Counted from the first letter of the stretch, positions 14,731 through 25,096 are shown. The stretch: DNA of 28,460 bases from CAJBIL01 sp044359525 (GCA_044359525.1 JBIKLY010000044.1:1-28460); one strand, 5' to 3'. The notes: generated from the letters alone by a model not told the origin. Numbers and translations: made by a program.

Positions 14731-15147
14731 ATGATTGATGCGCAAGGATATGTAACCGCCATTGACGGTGATTACGCAATCGTCCGGATGGACGACACCG
14801 GTTGCGGACGCTGTCACGAACATGGTGGTTGTGGCGGAAACAACATTGGGAAAATGTTTTGTAGTACGCCGCGTGTTTTTCGTGTCTTGAATTCGGGCAA
14901 TTCAATCATCGGTGATTGCGTTCAAGTGGTAATTGCCGACGGCGCGGTCCGGCGTAGCGCGGCTGGTGCTTATGGGATTCCGCTGCTGGCGATGCTTGTT
15001 GGCGCTATCGGAGGTAACGTGCTGGCCGGAGAAACTGGCTCAATCATCGGAGCGTTTTGCTGCCTGTTTGCTGCCTGGATTGGGCTGCGACGGGCGCACT
15101 TGAGCGGTGCGCACGATCAACGCTTTCAGCCCCACATTCGTACTTGA
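14731..15147 (+). CDS. rseC: RseC/MucC-type membrane protein
   Basis: A 138-residue inner-membrane protein of the RseC/MucC family, linked to sigma-E control and to reduction of SoxR. The N-terminal part starts MIDAQGYVTAIDGDYAIV and carries the family's Cys cluster CGRCHEHGGCGG (residues 29-40) plus a later Cys (FCST). Two transmembrane helices follow (about residues 75-95 and 98-116). A hydrophilic tail ends the protein. It lies 73 bases after rpoE and 73 bases before mucD. No clear Shine-Dalgarno sequence precedes the ATG; the start is chosen from the family N-terminus. Confidence 0.85.
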   Translation: MIDAQGYVTAIDGDYAIVRMDDTGCGRCHEHGGCGGNNIGKMFCSTPRVFRVLNSGNSIIGDCVQVVIADGAVRRSAAGAYGIPLLAMLVGAIGGNVLAGETGSIIGAFCCLFAAWIGLRRAHLSGAHDQRFQPHIRT

Positions 15148-15220
15148 TTTCCTCTCTACCGACCATATTTCGGGAGCTGGCGGGCTACTCAACAACGATA
15201 CACAGGAGGTATTGATTGCC

Positions 15221-16663
15221 ATGAAACGCATCACAGCGACACTTTTTTTCCTTTTTCTTTCCTTTGGAGTTCAGGCGCAAAATCGGGGCTTGCCTGATTT
15301 TACCGAGCTGGTTGAAAAGCAAGGAGCGGCCGTGGTCAACATCAGCACGACCCAGCTCGTACGCGGCAACGCAAGAGGTGCCCAGCCTTTTCCGTTTGAT
15401 GAAAATGACCCGATGTATGATTTTCTGCGACGCTTCATGCCGCGACAGCCCGGCGGCCCCGCCCAGCCGGAAGCTCCGCGGGATTTTGAGAGTCGATCCC
15501 TGGGTTCTGGTTTCGTTGTCAGCGCCGACGGCTACGTTTTAACCAATGCACATGTTGTCGATGCGGCAGATGAAGTCCTCGTTCGTTTGACAGACAAGCG
15601 GGAATTCAAAGCAAAGGTCATCGGGGTGGACAAACGGACTGATGTCGCCCTGATCAAAATTGAGGCTATCAATCTGCCGACGGTTCGCCTAGGTGATCCA
15701 AATGTATTGAAGGTCGGCGAATGGGTTGTTGCCATCGGCTCGCCCTTCGGCTTTGACAACAGCGTCACGGCAGGCATTGTCAGCGCCAAGGGCCGGTCAT
15801 TGCCCCAGGAGAATTTTGTTCCGTTTATCCAGACTGACGTGGCCATTAATCCCGGCAATTCGGGCGGTCCGCTCTTCAACATGAAAGGCGAGGTCGTCGG
15901 CATCAATTCACAGATATACAGCCGCTCCGGTGGGTTCATGGGAATATCTTTCGCCATACCAATTGATGTAGCGATGGATATTCAGGGACAACTGCGGTCC
16001 ACCGGCAAGGTCAGTCGTGGACGTATTGGCGTAGTCATTCAGGAAGTGACACAGGAGCTTGCTGAGTCGTTCGGTTTGAGCAAGGCGCAGGGTGCGGCGG
16101 TCAATGCGGTGGAGAAGGGCGGCCCGGCCGAGAAAGCCGGTATTGAACCGGGTGACGTTATTTTGAAATTCGATGGCAAGACAGTTACCAGCTCAAGTGA
16201 TCTGCCTCGTGTGGTAGGGGCTACGCGGCCTGGCAGCAAAGTGACGATTCAGGTATGGCGCAAGGGTGCCATGAAAGACCTGACGGCCGTCATCGGCGAG
16301 ATCCCGGAAGAAAAAATCGCAACCCGGAGTGGCAAGAACGCCAAACCCGCTGAAGCGACAGCCAATCGACTCGGGCTGGTTGTCTCCGAACTGACTGCGG
16401 AGCAGAAGCGTGAGCTGAAGGTCAATGGCGGTTTGGTCATCGAGGATATTCGCGGCAATGCGGCACGTGCGGACCTGCGACCGGGTGACATCATTCTGGC
16501 ATTGATATCGCGCGGCGTCAGCACAGAAGTCAGAAGCGTCGATCAATTCAACCGGCTTTTGTCGCAGTTCGAGAAATCGGCCAATGTTACCTTACTGGTG
16601 CGTCGTGGTGAGATGCAGACCTTCATAACCATCAAGGGACTGCCGGATAAAAAAGGCGAATAA
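15221..16663 (+). CDS. mucD: Periplasmic serine protease MucD/DegP (Do family)
   Basis: A periplasmic HtrA-type protease and chaperone that clears misfolded envelope proteins. The 480-residue precursor begins with a signal peptide (MKRITATLFFLFLSFGVQA, cleavage after residue 19). The protease domain has the triad His111 (TNAHVVDAADE), Asp141 (DKRTDVALIKIE) and Ser214 (NPGNSGGPLFN). Two PDZ domains follow (about residues 275-360 and 385-475, the first with GPAEKAGIEPGDVILKFDG). I chose the ATG at 15221, which has AGGAGGT (15204-15210) 10 bases upstream; longer in-frame starts would hide the signal peptide. It follows rpoE-rseC, the MucD arrangement, and the next gene begins one base after its stop. 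Confidence 0.94.
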   Translation: MKRITATLFFLFLSFGVQAQNRGLPDFTELVEKQGAAVVNISTTQLVRGNARGAQPFPFDENDPMYDFLRRFMPRQPGGPAQPEAPRDFESRSLGSGFVVSADGYVLTNAHVVDAADEVLVRLTDKREFKAKVIGVDKRTDVALIKIEAINLPTVRLGDPNVLKVGEWVVAIGSPFGFDNSVTAGIVSAKGRSLPQENFVPFIQTDVAINPGNSGGPLFNMKGEVVGINSQIYSRSGGFMGISFAIPIDVAMDIQGQLRSTGKVSRGRIGVVIQEVTQELAESFGLSKAQGAAVNAVEKGGPAEKAGIEPGDVILKFDGKTVTSSSDLPRVVGATRPGSKVTIQVWRKGAMKDLTAVIGEIPEEKIATRSGKNAKPAEATANRLGLVVSELTAEQKRELKVNGGLVIEDIRGNAARADLRPGDIILALISRGVSTEVRSVDQFNRLLSQFEKSANVTLLVRRGEMQTFITIKGLPDKKGE

Positions 16664-16664
16664 A

Positions 16665-16916
16665 GTGAGACGTGTGGAGAAGCTGACACTAATCTCGCGT
16701 GGCTATTGCCATCTTTGCCACGACATGGAAGTAGCGCTTGCCCCGCTGGCAAGCGAGTTCGGTGTCGACATCGAAGTGTTGGATGTCGATGCCGACCCTG
16801 CACTTGAAGCGCTTTACGATGAATTGGTGCCGGTGTTGCTGCATGAGGGCAAGGAACTCTGCCATTACTTCCTCGATACAGCCAAAGTCCGTGATTATTT
16901 GGACAAAATCCGCTAA
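16665..16916 (+). CDS. Glutaredoxin-like protein (DUF836 family)
   Basis: An 83-residue thioredoxin-fold protein of the glutaredoxin-like DUF836 family. The redox motif is Cys-His-Leu-Cys in RGYCHLCHDMEVAL (residues 15-18), followed by a VDIEVLDVDADPAL strand and a conserved VPVLLHEGKELCHYF segment with a cis-Pro. A GTG start one base after the mucD stop indicates co-translation. The role is probably thiol/disulfide exchange in the cytoplasm; the partner is unknown. A strong terminator follows the gene, so it ends the rpoE-mucD transcript. Confidence 0.85.
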   Translation: MRRVEKLTLISRGYCHLCHDMEVALAPLASEFGVDIEVLDVDADPALEALYDELVPVLLHEGKELCHYFLDTAKVRDYLDKIR

Positions 16917-16945
16917 AATCCGCGCCTTCTGGCAATTCGAACAAA

Positions 16946-16970
16946 GGGTGCCCGCCGGCACCCTTTTTTT
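16946..16970 (+). terminator. Rho-independent terminator after the rpoE-mucD operon
   Basis: GGGTGCC (16946-16952) pairs with GGCACCC (16957-16963) around the loop CGCC, followed by seven T (16964-16970). It ends the rpoE-rseC-mucD-glutaredoxin transcript 33 bases before lepA. Confidence 0.9.
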
Positions 16971-17002
16971 CAGGCGTGGCTTGACCGCGACATAGCACAC
17001 AC

Positions 17003-18799
<1,797 letters not shown>

Positions 18800-18811
18800 C
18801 GGAGTGTTGAA

Positions 18812-19603
18812 TTGAATTTTGCCCTGATCCTCTTCATCCTGCTGCTTGTCAGCGGCGCTATCTGGGCGACCGACGCCTTCATCCTGCGCAAACGCCGCTT
18901 GGCAAGTGCCAAGGACCCTTGGTGGGTCGAATACGGCGCCAGCTTTTTCCCCGTTATTCTTGTTGTTTTTGTTCTGCGCTCATTCATCGTTGAGCCGTTC
19001 AAAATCCCGTCGGGTTCGATGATTCCGACGCTGCTGGTAGGCGATTTCATTCTGGTCAATAAATACACCTACGGCATCCGGCTACCGGTTATCAACAAGA
19101 AAATAATCGACATCAATAGTCCCCAGCGTGGCGATGTCATGGTTTTTCGTTACCCGGAAGATCCATCACAGGACTACATCAAGCGTGTTGTCGGCATGCC
19201 AGGGGACAAGATTGCCTACCAGAACAAGCGCCTGACAGTTAATGGAAAAGCGCTGGAGATAAAGAAAACTGAAGACTACCTGCATCCCGAGCGACTCCAC
19301 TACTCGCAGCAGTTCATCGAAAAACTGGGCGAGTTTGAGCACAAGATACTTACCGACGAGGATGCACCAAGCTTTATTCAAGCGGCAGCGCAATTCCCAA
19401 ACAGGGAGAATTGCCTCTACAATAACGCGGGTGTAATTTGCACAGTGCCGGTCGGCCACTATTTCATGATGGGTGACAATCGCGACAACAGCCGTGATAG
19501 TCGTGCCTGGGGCTTTGTTCCGGAAGAGAACATTGTGGGTAAAGCGTTTTTCATCTGGTTCAATTTCAGCGATCCGATGAAGCGCATCGGATCGTTCAGG
19601 TAA
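18812..19603 (+). CDS. lepB: Signal peptidase I LepB
   Basis: Signal peptidase I removes signal peptides from exported proteins at the periplasmic face of the inner membrane. The 263-residue protein has two N-terminal transmembrane segments (about residues 3-22 and 44-60), the nucleophile Ser69 in IPSGSMIPTLLVGD, the base Lys124 in DYIKRVVGMPGD, and the late boxes MGDNRDNSRDSRAWGFVP and GKAFFIWF. The start is a TTG at 18812 with CGGAG 6-7 bases upstream; no ATG fits before the first membrane segment. It is somewhat shorter than E. coli LepB (324 residues) but typical of betaproteobacteria. Confidence 0.95.
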   Translation: MNFALILFILLLVSGAIWATDAFILRKRRLASAKDPWWVEYGASFFPVILVVFVLRSFIVEPFKIPSGSMIPTLLVGDFILVNKYTYGIRLPVINKKIIDINSPQRGDVMVFRYPEDPSQDYIKRVVGMPGDKIAYQNKRLTVNGKALEIKKTEDYLHPERLHYSQQFIEKLGEFEHKILTDEDAPSFIQAAAQFPNRENCLYNNAGVICTVPVGHYFMMGDNRDNSRDSRAWGFVPEENIVGKAFFIWFNFSDPMKRIGSFR

Positions 19604-19612
19604 GGAGTTGCG

Positions 19613-19978
19613 ATGAATCGTCAGCGTGGTGTAGCCATTTCTGGATTGTTGTTCTGGGGCGTGATGATTGCTGTGGTTGCAATGCTCGGCATAAAAGTCA
19701 CCCCTGACTACATTGACTACTGGAAGATTCAGAAAAGTGTCAAATCGGTGGCAGCACAGTCGACCGGCTTGACCGTGCCGGAAATTCGCAAGGCCTATGG
19801 CAAACACGCTGAAGTCGAGCACATTCAAACAATTCAGCCGGCTGACCTTGATATTTCAAAAGATGGCAACGAGATCGTCATCGCCTTTTCTTATGAAAAG
19901 CGCATCCCCCTATTTGCAAACATCACGCTGTTGATTGATTTTTCTGGCTCTTCGTCGGGGCGCGGCAAAGGCGAATGA
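19613..19978 (+). CDS. DUF4845 membrane-anchored protein
   Basis: A 121-residue protein of the DUF4845 family, common between lepB and rnc in beta- and gammaproteobacteria. It has a single N-terminal membrane segment (about residues 8-27, ISGLLFWGVMIAVVAMLGIK) with a basic MNRQRG start, reminiscent of a prepilin or type II membrane anchor, then a small extracytoplasmic domain (PDYIDYWKIQKSVKSVA and EIVIAFSYEKRIPLFANITL). The function is unknown. A ribosome binding site AAGGAG precedes the ATG by 5 bases. Its stop overlaps the rnc start in ATGA. Confidence 0.85.
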   Translation: MNRQRGVAISGLLFWGVMIAVVAMLGIKVTPDYIDYWKIQKSVKSVAAQSTGLTVPEIRKAYGKHAEVEHIQTIQPADLDISKDGNEIVIAFSYEKRIPLFANITLLIDFSGSSSGRGKGE

Positions 19979-20646
19979 CCTACAGACGACTCGAGCAGGC
20001 GCTCGGCCATCAGTTTTTAGACACATCTCTCCTGCTGACTGCTCTTACTCACCGCAGCCACAGCTTGCCGCATAACGAGCGGCTCGAGTTCCTCGGTGAC
20101 TCCATCCTTAACGGCGTCGTTGCCCGTCAGTTATTTGATCGTTTCCCCGAGATTCCGGAAGGCGATCTTTCACGACTGCGCGCCAATCTGGTTCGTCAAG
20201 ATAGCCTGCACCAATTGGCTTTGAAGCTTTCGCTAGGCAATTTTCTGCGCCTCGGCGAGGGCGAGCTGAAGAGCGGCGGCAATCAGCGTCCATCGATTCT
20301 CGCTGATACCCTGGAAGCGCTATTTGGCGCCGTCTGGCTGGATGCTGGCTACGAGGCGGCAAACACCGTGATTGTGCGTTTGTACAGCGAAATGTTGGCA
20401 AAGATTGCGCCGGGGCAACCGATCAAGGACGCCAAGACGCGCTTGCAGGAACACTTGCAGGGGCGCCGCATGGCGTTGCCAAAATATTCGCTGACCGCGA
20501 CTGAAGGTGAGGCGCATGCCCAGCAGTTCAAAATCGCCTGTGCGATTGACGCATTGAACATTCGTACCGAGGGCAGTGGCGGTAGTCGCCGCGCTGCCGA
20601 ACAAATGGCCGCCGAGCGCGCGCTGGAAAGTTTGCAAAAATCATGA
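19975..20646 (+). CDS. rnc: Ribonuclease III
   Basis: RNase III cleaves double-stranded RNA and processes rRNA precursors. The 223-residue protein has the signature NERLEFLGDSIL (residues 34-45) with Glu38 and Asp42, and the second metal site ADTLEALFGAVWLDAG with Asp111 and Glu114. A C-terminal double-stranded RNA-binding domain (about residues 150-222) ends GGSRRAAEQMAAERALESL. The ATG overlaps the DUF4845 stop and the stop overlaps the era start, both as ATGA. Pairing with era is the standard bacterial order. Confidence 0.97.
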   Translation: MTYRRLEQALGHQFLDTSLLLTALTHRSHSLPHNERLEFLGDSILNGVVARQLFDRFPEIPEGDLSRLRANLVRQDSLHQLALKLSLGNFLRLGEGELKSGGNQRPSILADTLEALFGAVWLDAGYEAANTVIVRLYSEMLAKIAPGQPIKDAKTRLQEHLQGRRMALPKYSLTATEGEAHAQQFKIACAIDALNIRTEGSGGSRRAAEQMAAERALESLQKS

Positions 20647-21527
20647 GTGAATTGAAATCAGGCTATGTCGCCATCGTCGGGCGTCCCAACGTCGGAAAAT
20701 CGACCTTGCTCAACCGTCTGATCGGCCAAAAAGTCAGCATCGTCTCGCGCAAGGCCCAAACGACGCGGCATCGCATCATGGGCATCCTGACCAATCCCGA
20801 TGCTCAGTACGTATTTGTCGATACACCGGGCTTTCAGACCAAGCACACCAATGCCCTGAACCGCGCGATGAATCGTGGCGTTACGCAGGCGCTGGCGGAT
20901 GTCGATATCGTTCTTTTCGTCGTCGAAGCCGGTCGCTTCGATGACAAGGACAAGGCCGTGATTCGGCTGCTGCCAGCCGATCGCCCGGTCATCATCGTGG
21001 TGAACAAGATCGACCAGCTCAAGGACAAAACCAAACTCCTGCCATTCATGGCCGAGTTGGCCAAGGAGCGCGATTTTGCCGCAATCATTCCGGTCAGTGC
21101 AGCCAAGGGCAAGCAGCTCGACGACCTGCTGCGCGAGACGCGTAAGTACCTGCCGCACAGCGAACTGCTGTTCGGCGAAGACGAAATCACTGACAAGAGC
21201 GAGAAGTTTCTTGCCGCTGAATACATCCGCGAAAAACTCTTTCGCCTGATTGGCGACGAATTGCCCTACGCGGCGACCGTAGAAATTGAAAAGTTTGAAA
21301 TGGACGGTGCGCTGCGCCGGATACACGCGGCCATCGTCGTTGATCGTGACGGGCACAAGGCCATCATCATTGGCAGCGGCGGTGAGACGCTGAAGCGGAT
21401 CGCCTCCGAGGCGCGTCAGGACATGGAACGCCTGTTCGATGGCAAGGTTTTTCTTGAAGTCTTCGTCAAGGTCAAGTCCGGCTGGGCAGACGATGAGCGT
21501 CTGCTCAAAAGCCTTGGCTACGAATAG
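20643..21527 (+). CDS. era: GTPase Era
   Basis: Era binds the 3' end of 16S rRNA and helps 30S maturation. The 294-residue protein has G1 GRPNVGKSTLLNRL (from residue 13), G3 DTPGF, G4 NKID and a C-terminal KH RNA-binding domain ending FLEVFVKVKSGWADDERLLK. The length is normal. It overlaps rnc by 4 bases, so translation is probably coupled; recO starts 28 bases later. Confidence 0.97.
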   Translation: MSELKSGYVAIVGRPNVGKSTLLNRLIGQKVSIVSRKAQTTRHRIMGILTNPDAQYVFVDTPGFQTKHTNALNRAMNRGVTQALADVDIVLFVVEAGRFDDKDKAVIRLLPADRPVIIVVNKIDQLKDKTKLLPFMAELAKERDFAAIIPVSAAKGKQLDDLLRETRKYLPHSELLFGEDEITDKSEKFLAAEYIREKLFRLIGDELPYAATVEIEKFEMDGALRRIHAAIVVDRDGHKAIIIGSGGETLKRIASEARQDMERLFDGKVFLEVFVKVKSGWADDERLLKSLGYE

Positions 21528-21555
21528 TCTTTAACGCGAGCAAGGACGCGGGGCG

Positions 21556-22272
21556 GTGACACTTCGGCACAAAGTCGACGGCCAGCCAGCTTTCGTGCTG
21601 CATGCTTATCCATTTCGCGAAACCAGCCTGATCGTTGAAGTCTTTTCGCGCGACTTCGGTCGCGTCGCCTTGCTGGCACGCGGTGCTCGTCGCCCGCGTT
21701 CGGCGCTGCGCGGCCTGCTGCTGGGCTTTCAGCCGCTGGAACTGGGCTGGGCCGGCAAGGGCGAAGTGCAAACCCTGATGAAAGCCGAGTGGCAGGGCGG
21801 ACAACCGCTTCTGTCCGGCAAAGCCTTGCTCTGCGGCTACTATCTCAATGAGTTGCTGATCAACCTGTTGCCACGGGAAGATGCCCACGAACGTCTCTTC
21901 TCGGTTTATGCTCAGACCCTGCGCCATTTTGCCGACGGTATGCACGAATCCCAGCTGCGCCGCTTCGAGCGGGCGCTACTGCAGGAGCTAGGTTACGGCC
22001 TGACGCTCGATAGCGACGCTCATGGCGTGCCACTCGATGCCGCCGGGTACTATGCCTACGAGATCGAACGCGGTTTGGTACGCTTGCGGCAACCGGGCCG
22101 TTCGGCGCTTTCGGTGAGCGGCAAGACACTGATCGACCTGGCGCGCGAAGACTTCGCCGATCCGTGCTCGCTGGCCGAAGCCAAGCAACTGATGCGCGCG
22201 TTGATTACGCACTATACGGGTGGCACTGGATTGAAGACCCGCAAGATTTTTATGGAGCTCCAGGAATTATGA
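21556..22272 (+). CDS. recO: DNA repair protein RecO
   Basis: RecO works with RecR to load RecA on SSB-coated single-stranded DNA in gap repair. The 238-residue protein has the N-terminal OB fold (about residues 8-80, AFVLHAYPFRETSLIVEVFS and RVALLARGARRPRSALRG) and a helical C-terminal domain with LLCGYYLNELLINLLPREDAH. The zinc-binding Cys set known in some RecO proteins is not present, as in other proteobacteria. The start is a GTG at 21556. The stop overlaps the pdxJ start as ATGA. The era-recO-pdxJ-acpS order is classic. Confidence 0.93.
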   Translation: MTLRHKVDGQPAFVLHAYPFRETSLIVEVFSRDFGRVALLARGARRPRSALRGLLLGFQPLELGWAGKGEVQTLMKAEWQGGQPLLSGKALLCGYYLNELLINLLPREDAHERLFSVYAQTLRHFADGMHESQLRRFERALLQELGYGLTLDSDAHGVPLDAAGYYAYEIERGLVRLRQPGRSALSVSGKTLIDLAREDFADPCSLAEAKQLMRALITHYTGGTGLKTRKIFMELQEL

Positions 22273-23042
22273 CAGCAGCCATGATCGAACTCGGTGTAAA
22301 CATCGACCACGTGGCCACCATCCGTCAGGCCCGCCGCACTTACGAGCCCGATCCAGCCTGGGCGGCGGTCGAGGCGCAGCTGGGCGGCGCCGACGGGATT
22401 ACCGTTCATCTGCGCGAAGACCGGCGCCACATCCAGGATGCCGATGTCGAACGGCTGCGCGATCTGACGCAGATCAAGCTCAATCTGGAAATGGCGGCGA
22501 CCGATGAAATGCTCGGCATTGCCTGCCGCCTCAAGCCACAAATGGCCATGCTGGTGCCTGAAGGCCGCCATGAAGTCACCACCGAAGGCGGTCTTGATGT
22601 GCTCGGGCAGGAAGCCATGCTCAAGAACTCCGTTGCTCGTCTCGCTGATGCCGGCATTGTCACCAGCGTCTTCATCGACGCTGAACTGGCGCAGATTGAA
22701 GCTGCTGCGCGCATTGGTGCTCAGGTGTGCGAAATCCACACCGGCCCTTACGCGCACGCCTTTTACACAAAAGGACGCGATGTCGACAGCCCGGCGGTGC
22801 TTTTTGAGCTCGAAAAAATCCGCCTGGCGGGCGAGGCGATTCGTCGCCTCGGCATGCGTTTCAATGCCGGTCACGCACTCAACTACGTCAATGTGCAGCC
22901 AGTCGCGCAATTGGCCGGTATCCGCGAGTTGCACATCGGCCACGCCATCGTCAGTCGCGCCGTATTTGTCGGCATGCGCGAAGCCGTACGCGAGATGAAG
23001 AGCCTGATGCGCGAGGCGCAGTCGGTGCGGCTGACAAAATGA
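22269..23042 (+). CDS. pdxJ: Pyridoxine 5'-phosphate synthase PdxJ
   Basis: PdxJ closes the pyridine ring of vitamin B6 by joining 1-deoxyxylulose 5-phosphate with 3-amino-2-oxopropyl phosphate. The 257-residue TIM-barrel protein contains IELGVNIDHVATIRQARRT at the N-terminus, GADGITVHLREDRRHIQDAD, and FNAGHALNYVNVQP near the end, all typical. I chose the ATG at 22269, which overlaps the recO stop. A second ATG at 22281 (253 residues) is close to the conserved N-terminus and is a fair alternative. The stop overlaps acpS as ATGA. Confidence 0.95.
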   Translation: MTAAMIELGVNIDHVATIRQARRTYEPDPAWAAVEAQLGGADGITVHLREDRRHIQDADVERLRDLTQIKLNLEMAATDEMLGIACRLKPQMAMLVPEGRHEVTTEGGLDVLGQEAMLKNSVARLADAGIVTSVFIDAELAQIEAAARIGAQVCEIHTGPYAHAFYTKGRDVDSPAVLFELEKIRLAGEAIRRLGMRFNAGHALNYVNVQPVAQLAGIRELHIGHAIVSRAVFVGMREAVREMKSLMREAQSVRLTK

Positions 23043-23416
23043 TCGCTGGTGTCGGTACCGATATCGCTGCAGTGGCTCGCCTCGGCAAGCTCTATGAGCG
23101 CCACGGCGAGCGCGCACTCGACAAGCTTCTGGCAACAGCCGAACGCGCCGATTTTACCAAAGCAAAAGACCCGGCACGGTTTCTCGCCAAGCGCTTTGCC
23201 GCCAAGGAAGCTTTTGGCAAAGCGCTCGGTACGGGTGTCGTCGCACCGGCAACCTTGCCCAATATCACGGTCATACACGACGCCCTTGGCAAACCCTCTT
23301 TCGACTACGCGCCGGCCCTCGCCATGCACCTGGCGGAACGCGGGTTGATTGCCCACCTGTCGATCAGCGATGAACACGAGTTTGCCGTCGCCTTTGTCGT
23401 CATGGAGCACGTATGA
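23039..23416 (+). CDS. acpS: Holo-ACP synthase AcpS
   Basis: AcpS transfers 4'-phosphopantetheine from CoA to apo-ACP, here to Ser37 of the AcpP encoded at 10283-10519. The 125-residue protein has the Mg-binding Asp8 in GVGTDIAAVARL and Glu57 in KRFAAKEAFGKALGTG, the family signatures. The length is normal. It overlaps pdxJ and nagZ by 4 bases each, so it is in the middle of a translationally coupled set. Confidence 0.96.
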   Translation: MIAGVGTDIAAVARLGKLYERHGERALDKLLATAERADFTKAKDPARFLAKRFAAKEAFGKALGTGVVAPATLPNITVIHDALGKPSFDYAPALAMHLAERGLIAHLSISDEHEFAVAFVVMEHV

Positions 23417-24438
23417 GTACCGTCCAGCAAACACCCGGCCCGTTGATGATCGACATCGCAGGGCTGCGACTCACCGATCTGGATCGTGAGCCCCTGAAAC
23501 ACCCCTTGGTCGGCGGGATCATCCTGTTCGGTCGCAACTACCAATGCCCGGAGCAGCTTGAAAGTCTGACCGCTGAAATTCGTACGCTGCGCTCACCACC
23601 CCTGCTGATTGCCATTGATCACGAAGGGGGGAGGGTGCAGCGCTGTCGTGAAGGCTTCACACGCCTGCCGCCGATGCGTCGCCTGGGCGAGATGTGGGAA
23701 AGCAGACCGGATGAAGCGCTGGCGGCTGCACGCGACATTGGCTACGTACTCGCTGTCGAATTGCGTGCGTGCGGCGTCGATATGTCCTTCACCCCGGTAC
23801 TCGACCTTGACTGGGGGCGCAGCACGGTGATCGGTGACCGGGCTTTTCATGGCGACCCGGCGGTTGTTTCAAAACTGGCTGGGGCGCTTATCGAAGGCCT
23901 GCACAGTGCCGGCATGGTCGCCTGCGGCAAACATTTTCCCGGTCATGGTTGGGCCGTTGCCGACTCGCATATCGCCATGCCGGTCGACGAACGCAGCCTC
24001 GCCGAACTCGCGCCGGATCTGCAACCTTATCGACAGGTTAAACTTGATGCGGTAATGCCGGCGCACGTGATTTACCCGCAGATCGACGCCCGGCCGGCCG
24101 GGTTTTCGCCGGTCTGGTTGAACAAACTGCGAGATGAACTGGGCTTTGATGGCGTTATCTTCAGTGACGACCTGTCAATGCAAGGCGCCAGCGTTGCCGG
24201 CGATGTCGTAGGTCGCGTCAGTGCCGCCTGGGATGCCGGCTGTGACATGATGCTCGTATGCAATTCACCGGAGGCGGTAGGTGATTTGCTTGACCGTTGG
24301 CAACCGGCGCCTGATCCGGTTCGGGCGAAACGCATCGAGCGCTTGTTGCCCTCGATCGAACCATCGACGTGGTCTGATTTGCAGAAAAATGCGCGTTATC
24401 TGGCCGGGGCTTCACTGGCAGAAAAAATGCTCGGCTGA
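23413..24438 (+). CDS. nagZ: Beta-N-acetylhexosaminidase NagZ
   Basis: NagZ is a cytoplasmic glycoside hydrolase (family 3) that removes N-acetylglucosamine from anhydromuropeptides in cell wall recycling. The 341-residue protein has IDHEGGRVQR, the NagZ loop KHFPGHGWAVADSH (from residue 173; His and Asp act as acid/base pair), and the nucleophile Asp in FSDDLSMQGAS (residues 252-253). There is no signal peptide, as expected. The start overlaps acpS as ATGA, and a bidirectional terminator closes the run. Confidence 0.95.
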   Translation: MSTVQQTPGPLMIDIAGLRLTDLDREPLKHPLVGGIILFGRNYQCPEQLESLTAEIRTLRSPPLLIAIDHEGGRVQRCREGFTRLPPMRRLGEMWESRPDEALAAARDIGYVLAVELRACGVDMSFTPVLDLDWGRSTVIGDRAFHGDPAVVSKLAGALIEGLHSAGMVACGKHFPGHGWAVADSHIAMPVDERSLAELAPDLQPYRQVKLDAVMPAHVIYPQIDARPAGFSPVWLNKLRDELGFDGVIFSDDLSMQGASVAGDVVGRVSAAWDAGCDMMLVCNSPEAVGDLLDRWQPAPDPVRAKRIERLLPSIEPSTWSDLQKNARYLAGASLAEKMLG

Positions 24439-24455
24439 GCCTGCACAAGGCAAAC

Positions 24456-24481
24456 AAAAAGGCAGCCTCGGCTGCCTTTTT
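24456..24481. terminator. Bidirectional terminator between nagZ and efp
   Basis: GGCAGC (24461-24466) pairs with GCTGCC (24471-24476) around CTCG, flanked by AAAAA on the left (24456-24460) and TTTTT on the right (24477-24481). It can end both nagZ (plus strand) and efp (minus strand). Confidence 0.92.
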
Positions 24482-24499
24482 CGTGAGCGTCGGCCAGGC

Positions 24500-25057
24500 T
24501 TACTTGACGCGGGCGCGATACTCGTTGGTGCGGGTGTCGATTTCGATCTTGTCGCCGATTTCAACAAAAGCGGGGACCGGCAGTTCGAAACCGGTGGACA
24601 AACGCGCCGGCTTCAAAACCTTGCCTGAGGTATCGCCCTTGACGGCCGGCTCGGTGTAGATGACTTCGCGAACCAGGCTGTTCGGCAGTTCAACCGAGAT
24701 GGCCTTGCCATCATAGAACACCACTTCGCAGGGCATCGCTTCTTCGAGGTAGCTCAGCGCATCAGCCATGCAGTCGCCTTCGATTTCGTACTGGTTGTAC
24801 TCGGCGTCCATGAAAACGTACATCGGGTCGCCGAAGTACGAGTAGGTCACTTCCTTGCGCTCAAGCTGAACAACGTCAAACTTGTCATCGGCACGATAGA
24901 CGGTCTCGCTCGGCGAGCCGGTCAGAAGATTCTTCATCTTCATTTTGACGACCGACGCATTGCGGCCGGATTTGCTGTATTCAGCCTTGAGGACAACCAT
25001 CGGATCGTTGCCGACCATAAACACGTTGCCTACGCGAAGTTCCTGAGCTGTTTTCAT
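24500..25057 (-). CDS. efp: Elongation factor P, Arg32 type
   Basis: EF-P relieves ribosome stalling at consecutive prolines. The 185-residue protein has the KOW-like N-terminal domain with the loop YSKSGRNASVVKMKMKN, placing Arg at position 32, where E. coli has Lys34. This Arg is the known rhamnosylation site of EarP-type EF-P. The two OB domains follow, ending SGKVLKPARLSTGFELPVPAFVEIGDKIEI. The gene follows earP by 39 bases on the same strand, which supports modification by EarP. Confidence 0.97.
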   Translation of the reverse strand: MKTAQELRVGNVFMVGNDPMVVLKAEYSKSGRNASVVKMKMKNLLTGSPSETVYRADDKFDVVQLERKEVTYSYFGDPMYVFMDAEYNQYEIEGDCMADALSYLEEAMPCEVVFYDGKAISVELPNSLVREVIYTEPAVKGDTSGKVLKPARLSTGFELPVPAFVEIGDKIEIDTRTNEYRARVK

Positions 25058-25096
25058 AGTACGTTCCGGTAATAGCGGGGAAAAGTTAGCCGCGGA

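Noticed and set aside
20658..23135. Minus-strand open frames opposite era and pdxJ (232 and 307 codons)
   Set aside because: Mirror frames of well-supported plus-strand genes, produced by GC-rich codon bias.
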